Source of the DNA: Elysia marginata
Taxonomy: Eukaryota; Mollusca; Gastropoda; Plakobranchidae
Direction: 5' to 3'
Assembly (NCBI GenBank): GCA_019649035.1
Contig: BMAT01009188.1
Span: 101,427-123,694, forward strand
DNA length: 22,268 nt
Position numbers and translations under genes: made by a program
Shown: positions 13,101 to 22,100 of the stretch, piece by piece
Layout of the letters: every line of letters begins with the position of its first letter
How positions within the stretch are numbered: position 1 is the first letter of the stretch
Notes under the pieces: generated by a model
What the model saw: the letters and a program-made list of their open reading frames with translations, nothing else
Told to the model about the DNA's origin: nothing
Databases searched by the model: none

Positions 13101-16100
13101 CAATAAAAGTTTCAACATTTTTCCACAAAACATTGATAATTTAATGACTTTTTTACTTTGGAAGCTTAGAGAAATACTTGTTCAAAACAGCAACACATTT
13201 AAAAAATAAAATTGCGACATACGACTCTTTCACCTCGGACGGGAGACAAATATTACACAAAGAAAGAGAAAATTTTGTAGATTGTTAAACCAGATAAAGC
13301 ATTTTTTTACCTTCTGTCTTCCACCAGCCGCACCAACGCTAGACTTTGACAACAAATTCAAGGACTTGATCAGCCTCCACGCCGGAGCTACATTGAAGAT
13401 CCCAGTCCGCGTCGGGGGAATCCCGATTCCAAGCATCTCGTGGAAGCAGGAGAACAAAAGCCTGCGCACCGCGGGCAACATCACCGTGGACATCCAGGAG
13501 ACGAGTACTTGCCTGACCGTCAAGAAGGTCACCAAGGAGGACGATGGTCTGTACTCTCTGCAGGCTGAGAACGAGGTTGGACAGGCCACAGCCAAGTTTG
13601 ACGTGGAGATACTCGGTAGGCTTGTGATTGTCTTTCTCTGTGACTCATTTATTTCCGACCTACATTCTTTCGCCCAACGCTATTATTTCTATTATATGAG
13701 CAAAGTACTGTTTTGTCAGTAGATAAGAAACTCTAAAGTTTACAAACGATCGAAAAATCAATTCATTAATTTTGCCAGGGATTAACACAGAGAAAGGTAC
13801 TGTCAATGTTTCTTGGCGTGCTTGTTATTTATGATCTTGATATATGATTTTTGTTATTCCCTGTACCTTTTTAAGTTTAACAACCATTCTCATTGTAATT
13901 GTTACACTTTCCTCTTGTCGTTGTCTTTCTCTGTGTTTAATTTATTTCTGACTCACATTCTTCCGCCCAACCCTATTATTTCTGAGAACACAGTACTGTC
14001 TTGTATTAACAAGAAATTCTAAAGTTTACAAAGGATTGAAAATAATTATCTCATTAGCACTGAGAAAGATACCGTCTATGTGTGTTGATGTATTAGTCAA
14101 TGTCATCTCAAAACATGTTTTTTTTTGTTAGTCTCTGTACCTTTTAACGTTTAAGTACCATTCTCGTTATAACTAATACATTTTCCTCGTAATTGTTTCT
14201 ATTTAGTTACACATACATTTATGTTAATCAAAACTTGGGTGAAAGCAGATAAACTTGGCATAATTGGAGTGAGACGAGTGTCAGATATAAATAAAATACA
14301 TTCGATACTATTCTCCTTGTGAAATAGTTTTTTGTTGCCGTATTTCAAAGCACTTTGCGCGCTTTTTGAAAACTGCACACAAACCTGGCTGGGTCACATA
14401 TTTCTTTTTTTAAATGAGGCATTAAAAGTCTGATTGAAGGAAGAAAATATCTTGCTCCATTTGGACACAAAACCACATGGCTCCTCCCTTTTCACCAGAC
14501 AAACCGAGCGCCCCAGAGGGTCCTATAGCTGTGTCCAACCTGACTAAAGACAGCGCCACACTCACCTGGAAACCTCCTAAAGATGACGGTGGGTGTGACC
14601 TCACTGGTTACATCGTCGAGCGTCGAGACGCCAAACGTAACACTTGGACAAAAATGGCGACCTTAGACGGCGTGACCCTGGACTACAAGGCCACAAAGCT
14701 GGTGGAGGGCAATGACTACCACTTCCGGGTCACGGCTGAGAACGAGGTTGGTCAGTCCGAACCTCTTGAAACAAGCGCGGCTGTTGTCCCGAAGAGCCCC
14801 TTCGGTAGGTGCACTGGGTGACTCTTTGACTCTTTGCGTTGTGCATGGACGTGCGCCAGACCCGTGTAACGAGTACCAAGCTATGAAACCTCAAGCTTTC
14901 GCCATCGGGGTTTGGACTGATACCTACTTTAACGCTACCAACTAACCATTACGCGTTTGCATGAAAGACATTTTTAGTTTACCATTGAACTAAGATGGTT
15001 GCAAGAGGGATAAGTGTGTTTAATCTTACCAGTCGTGAAACAACTATTATTTTTACGGAAGTATAAAGAACAGCATCTTATTTACAAGGGTTTTTACAGA
15101 TATCATAAAAATATTGTGCTCCAAGAGATGTAGGAACATAAGCAAAGGAAATATGCTTATGTGTGTCTCCTTTCCCAAATTTATTATGGATAGTATTCAT
15201 GAAAGGTGTGTAAGTTTGAAATTATCTAGCATGAAGTTTTAAGCTACAGGAAGATATCACTGTTAGACACGTAGATTATAACTAATTAAGAACATTAATT
15301 TCTGTAAAATGAAGTCTTTCTCGCCGCTTATCTTAGAAGGCTGCAAAGGAACAAAAACATCGAACTTTAAAATGTTATTTTTTGAAAGCCGAACCAAACC
15401 TGAACCATTGTTCACTTTTATTTTCTCTTGTTTTCCGATAACATTTTCAAAATTTTTGGTCAGTTTTCAAAAGATTAACATTTTTTTTCACAGTAAAGAT
15501 GTCACTGTTCCTTTTATTGCCTTAAATGTGATTTGCTTTCGTGTTTTTATTTTTTTTTTGTGCAAATGTATGAATCGTTTGAGTTAAAGTTCTTATAACG
15601 TAATGAAAGTACATAAGATTATATTTGCAAATAAATTTCAAGTTAGTTTCATTTTGTTTAAAAAAGGCGTATGTTTAGTATTATTTTAGCAAAATAATTT
15701 ACGTAATATTGCATGTTTTCTTCTCCTTGTGCCTTCTCTTCTCTGTTTGACAGTTTTCGCCTCTACTTTCTCCTCTAACTTCTCTTATTCTCATTTTCAT
15801 ACTCTGTCTCTGTCTGTCTGTCTCTCTATCTCTGTCGGCATGTCTCTCTATCTCTGTCTGTCTGTCTGTCTGCCAGTCTATCTCTCTCTCTCTTTCTCAC
15901 TTGCCAAACATGTTTGTGCTTTGTACCCTGTATCTTGTTCTATTGTATTTTAATGCTTGCATTTATTTTTTCATTGATTTACTATCCCAGCATTTTGTTT
16001 TTCACCTGCCTGGCTTTCCTTCAACGTCACTTCCAGTTCTTTAATCATAAGTATTGTCTGCTAACAATATATGAAAACAATAAAAACTTATCCACGTCTA

Positions 16101-19100
16101 ATTTAAATATGAATTACATTATATAACTTTATTATTCTGTTAAATCCCGATGTTTATTTATTTTCTTAAAGTTTATAACAACTCGAAATATTAATCGCCT
16201 ATAGTGAATGCTTACCTTCAAAGTTAAAATTGTGAAACTTTTTTTTAAAAGCGAATATATTGTCTTGCGAAGATTTTTTTCTCGCATACATTGAATATAA
16301 GATACTTTATTTTTGTAGTCGTGAAGGTTGAATACAGGACACTTTTTTGTCGTCCTACAGATTGAATACAGGATACTTTATTTTTGTAGTCCCTACTGTG
16401 ACAAAAACAAATCTTAATACCTTTAAATTATATTTATAATCAAAGAGACATAATATCAAGAAGTTTTGACTCATATGTATCAAAGTACCGATATCCTTAA
16501 TTACATATATAATTATTATCCGAAGCTGTTCAGGTCTGTATCAAAGCCAGATGACTATTCTATGTATAGAAATGTATATCTTACGTTTTTTAAATTATGT
16601 ATTACGGAATGACTTGGATCACTAAAAATTGAAAATAAAATTGAAAACTTAAGGTTTGCGTTTCTTTGATCCTGATGTGTCTCAGCGAAGAAAATAGTCG
16701 TGTTTCTTTCAGCCAATGTGCTATTCTTTTGGTTGTGCATTATAAGGAGGCGCTACTACTATGTCTCTGTAAGTTACTCTAAAAAGTGGAGCAAAAAGAA
16801 AAAAAGTATTTAACTACTCCATGGAAATAAGAAGATGCACAGATTTGTTAAAAGATGCTTAGAACCATTATTACTTTCCCATGTCAAAACATGTGGGTTG
16901 CTGTGTCCCCATACTCAATTATTTAGGGCGAAAACCACCGAAACGCCGGGTCATTTTTTGCCTCCCTAGTTTTTGTTGTGAAACATTTACGTTGGTAAAG
17001 TATTAACCGCATGTTATATCGACTTTGAATCAATGTGTTTAACGATTCCTGCATGTTGTGAATACAGGCAGTATTAAAGAATCCAAAGTGCATGCCCTAC
17101 CGCTTCCAGGTAAGTCACTTTTGATGTGTTCTAAATACATTTTTATAAAGCCGCACCGAAATGCTGCGAAACAAAGCAGATTAAAATCAATGAACTTTTA
17201 AAAATAATGAACCCATTGAACGAAATGTAGTTTGCCTGTAACGAAGGAATAGTAATTATACACTTACTGTTGGAAAACTTCCTCTTTGAAGCCAATTGGT
17301 TGTGGGCAAGAAAGATAATTTTGCGCTCTGTTCTCTTTCCTAATGACCTTAAATTTTATTAGAACAAAATTTGGTGATGATATGTTTGAATGCTTCTAGG
17401 TATCTATAACTCTAAAATTCGTTATTTTCAGCATTTTACTTAAAAATTACAAATTCAACCATGAAAAAAAAAGAAAGAAACGTGGAAAGCATGCTGGTTC
17501 TAATGTATTTCTCATTTTCTACCCCCATATCCTCCCCCTCCCCCCAAATAAGGAAAACAAGAAGAATTCATGATTTAGGTACAAACTTCGAAGAATTAAC
17601 GAAATAAAACAATGTATTTTCCTACATTTCTGTTATTGCATTAGACAAACCATCAGCTCCTGAAGGTCCCATCGAGTTCTCTGACCTGAAGGCTGACTCT
17701 GTGACCTTGAGCTGGAAACCACCAACCTCTGATGGCGGTTCACCCATCAAAAACTACATTGTGGAGAGAAAAGACGCCCGCAAGACTAGCTGGACCAAAG
17801 TGTCCACTGTGGATGCCAAGTCCCCGCTAAGCTGTGTGGCCCAGAAACTGTTGGAAGATGTTCCTTACATGTTCCGTGTGATGGCTATCAACGAGGAGGG
17901 ACAAAGTCCGCCACTCGAGGCTGACAAGGAAATTGTTCCTAAAGCCCCAGCTGGTACAAAAGATTTATCTCTCGAACACCGTTTGAAACAAGCAAAAAGA
18001 AAAAAAAACTCTGATCGCAGAACGTCTGAAACTCAATAAACATTATTAGTTTTAACTTGTTTTTTTTTTGTTGCATTATATTCGAACCTGGGAGGACACT
18101 GATAGAAAATATCAGATCATTATAATTGTTGTCTTTGTTTGGTCATAGAAAAGGACAGGATCTCCGTAATAAAATAAACCAAGGATATTCTTTTGACTTA
18201 AGAGAAGGAAATACAGGTTAATCGGTTTATCGCTCCGGCATGAAAGTAAGAGATAAATTTGTTTATTTTGTTATATGTTATTATTTAAGAATGACCTGTC
18301 CACTTCCTCGTTTTCCAAGCGTCTCAAATAAATTATTGCTTTCAAATTCCAACCAGATGTCCCCGGTAAACCAACTGGACCAATCAAATTCTCCCAAATT
18401 CTTGCTGACTCCGTGACGCTCGCCTGGGGTCCTCCAAAGAAAGATGGCGGCTCTGTGGTGACGTCATACACTGTTGAGCAATCACGTGACAACGGTAGGA
18501 GCTGGGAGCAGACGGGAACTGTGGAGGCCCACACCACTATGCTGACAGCCAAGGATCTCAAGGAGGGACAGAAATACAAGTTTAGAGTGTGTGCTAACAA
18601 TGAGGTCGGGGCAGGCCAGCCTTTGGAGTCAGACAATGTCACGCCACAGAGACAGATCAGTAAGTTTGTAATTAAGAGGTAGTTATGTTCAATGACTAAA
18701 TGCAATTGAGTTAACTCGCTTTCTAATACCATTTTACTATCGCTCTGACTCGATGTCAAGATATGTTTTCTTTAACATTGGCCTAGTAGCAGTAGGCTAG
18801 TGACGGACGTAATTAAAAAACTTTTTATCTAAGCCAAGAATCAAACGAAGCGACAAAAAAATTATCAAAAACCAGGGGCTAGTGATTGTTATCTTTATAT
18901 GTGTGTTACTTTTCTAATTGAAATCTAAAAACTAAATTGAAACCTATCACTATCAAAAGCAGTATAGTCTAAGGGATAACACGACTAAACTAGCTCTTCT
19001 TGTATCTGTAGCAAAACCATCAGAACCAACTGGCCCACTTACCGTCGAGGATGTCAGAAAAGACTCCGTCCTTCTGTCTTGGAAACCGCCAACTGACGAT

Positions 19101-22100
19101 GGAGGCTCTTCCCTCACGGGCTACGTCATAATGAAACGTGACGCTAAGCGTCCCACGTGGTCTCCAGCTGGAAAATGTGACGCAACAACTACAGCATTCA
19201 AAGTCAAGGACCTGTTAGAGGGCACGGAGTATTTCTTCAAAGTCGTTGCTGAGAATAAGGCTGGTCAGAGCGATGGGCTGGAGACAGACACCACCACGTT
19301 GATGAAGAGTCCTTATGGTGAGTTGGGTAACGATTTGTGATAAAATATTTTCATTGCGACAGGTCAGAAGTGAGTATGTGCAAAGGAACGGAAAAGGGAA
19401 TACCTATATTTTGTAGTCTGAGATATCTGAATTTATTTTGAAGGTTAAATTAGAATTTATCACAGCAGGAAAATAATTTGAAGAGTGAAATGGTATGTCC
19501 TTGATCAAGACAAAGGGCTAGATTTTGTATTTTTTCCTTACAATGCAGAGCGCTCTCTGCACCAATGTTATACAGTATGAGTACTTAAAAAGAATAGAAT
19601 GCAGTAAAGAAACAGGTTAAAAGCATTTTCCCAACTCTCTTTTACTACCAACAGACAAACCATCAGCTCCCCTAGGTCCTATCGAGTTGTCTGACCTAAA
19701 AGCTGACTCTGTGACCTTGACCTGGAAACCACCAACCTCTGATGGCGGGTCACCCATCAAAAACTACATCGTGGAGAGAAAAGACACCCGCAAGACCAGC
19801 TGGACCAAAGTGTCCACAGTGGATGCCAAGTCCCCACTAAGCTGTGTGGCCCAGAAACTGTTGGAAGATGTTCCTTACATGTTCCGTGTGATGGCTGTCA
19901 ACGAGGAGGGACAAAGTCCGCCACTCGAGGCTGACAAGGAAATTGTTCCTAAAGCACCAGCAGGTAAATGGAAAAAGTCTCATAAAGAATATTTCTAACT
20001 ATCTGTTAGTACAGTATGGTGACCATTCGAAATATAGCTTTTGAAGTGTAACTACATGATTAGTTGTTATGATGTGGTTTTCTAAGCCTGAAAGTAGATG
20101 GTCCTACCATGCCGTGTCTTGCATTTTTTTGCCGTCCTATTTGTAGGTAGTTCGGATATATTTTTAGAACTAAAAGTTCGCGATGAGACTCTACTTGAAA
20201 ATAGGAAGGACTGAATCTGTTGCAATATAGAACACTGACATTTCAAGTCGCAAAATTCGGAGCACAAAGTTTCTATAAGACATTATAGAAGCTAATATAA
20301 ATACGACCCCTTCATTTAAAAAAAAAATGAATCTTAGGAAAACTCTTGAAGTATATTTTTAGTTTTACGGTCTAAATCATTGCAGAAACGTAATTTTTTT
20401 CATTTGATTAAGGATAATTAAAACAGGTCGGCGTAAGGAAATTTAGAGAGAGTAAAACATTTATCCGCTCAAAAGTTAACTCCTGGGCGAAGTGACTTTT
20501 GCCACATAGTCTCACAGTATAAGTGCATTCTGTTTTTATCAATATGACACACGTCATTTATAATAAAACAAAAAAGGAATTTTATATGTTTTTCAACCTA
20601 GGTCTGTTGCAAGTACGATCTACACTAAAAATGAAGAGCAGACCTGCTGCAGTCTCTTCTTTTTATAACTTATGGCTGATTAAATTTTGACTTACTGATT
20701 CCAACCAGATGTCCCAGGAAAACCTACTGGACCTATCAAATTTTCCCAAGTTCTTGCTGACTCCGTAACGCTCGCCTGGGGTCCCCCAAAGAAAGATGGC
20801 GGCTCTGTGGTGACGTCATACACTGTTGAGCAATCACGTGACAACGGTAGGAGCTGGGAGAAGACGGGAACTGTGGAGGCTCACACCACTATGCTGACAG
20901 CCAAGGATCTCAAGGAGGGACAGAAATACAAGTTTAGAGTGTGTGCTAACAATGAGATCGGGGCAGGCCAGCCTTTGGAGTCAGACAGTGTCACTCCACA
21001 GAGACAGATCAGTAAGTTTGGTAATTTAGGCCTTTTGTCTCTCCTTTTATCAACAAAATTAGAAAATATTTCTATTTACATTAAACGAAAATTTCATTTT
21101 TGAAAAAAATTCAGTTAGTTTAGAACTACTGTCTTTTTGAAAAAAATATTTATCATTTTTGAAAATTTCTCTCCAAGACGTAAAATGAAAAAAAATTTGT
21201 TCTTAAGGACCTTAAAGTGGTGATGTACGCATATGTGCTTTTGTCGAACGACTGAACTTTATGTTTAGTAAAAGCTTAATGATGATATGCCCTGTTTGTT
21301 ATTCTAGCCAAACCATCTGAGCCAACTGGTCCTCTTACCGTCGAGGACGTGAGAAAAGACTCCGTCCTTCTGTCTTGGAAACCGCCAACTGACGATGGAG
21401 GCTCTCCCCTCACGGGCTACGTCATCATGAAACGTGACGCTAAGCGTCCCACGTGGTCCCCAGCTGGAAAATGTGACGCAACAACTACAGCATTCAAAGT
21501 CAAGGACCTGTTAGAGGGTACGGAGTATTTCTTCAAAGTCGTTGCTGAGAATAAGGCTGGTCAGAGTGATGGGCTGGAGACAGACACCACCACGTTGGTG
21601 AAGAGTCCTTATGGTGAGTAAGCTGAAACGGGCATCTTTGGTCAAATAAGCTTTTAGATAATATGAAGATACCGCAATATGTGAAAATCAACTGAAACAA
21701 TGACAACGGTTGAACTTTACAGTATACTGTTTGGATAGTATTTGTCAAAGAGGCGGAGATTAGGGCATTATGATAACACTTGGTCATGTGGAAGCAAAAA
21801 TGCGGAAATATCGAACACCCTCATACCCAGAGCATAACATTATGCAACCTTTGTTGTCATTCGTTCTAACAGAAAAGCAATAAGTACTAAAACACCCTTT
21901 CTAATGTTACAGATAATTCCTGGGTTTTTTACTGTCCGTTAAAAACATTCTGAAACGTTGGTCAACAAAGCACAACAGTTCAAATTTCTTTTGAAAAACG
22001 TACAAATTGATCTCCTTCTTATCTTTTCATATCACAAAAAATACTCATACGAGGCCAACTTCGTATTTATCCCTCAGACAAACCATCAGCTCCTGAAGGT

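Larger units (their letters stand above)
14805..17644. other. Intron 20, longest intron in the window
   Basis: These 2840 bases are AT-rich. They contain a (TCTG)n/(TC)n tract, a three-copy short repeat near 16291-16400 and a candidate mini-exon at 17068-17109. Short open frames (for example 15309-15587) have no domain signature. I see no other gene, RNA gene or complete mobile element. Confidence 0.8.

Noticed and set aside
16713..16768. Possible exon between TTTCTTTCAG and GTAAGT in intron 20
   Set aside because: Both splice sites look good, but its 56 bases would shift the frame and it contains a TAA in the host phase. It is at best a poison exon, and nothing else supports it.
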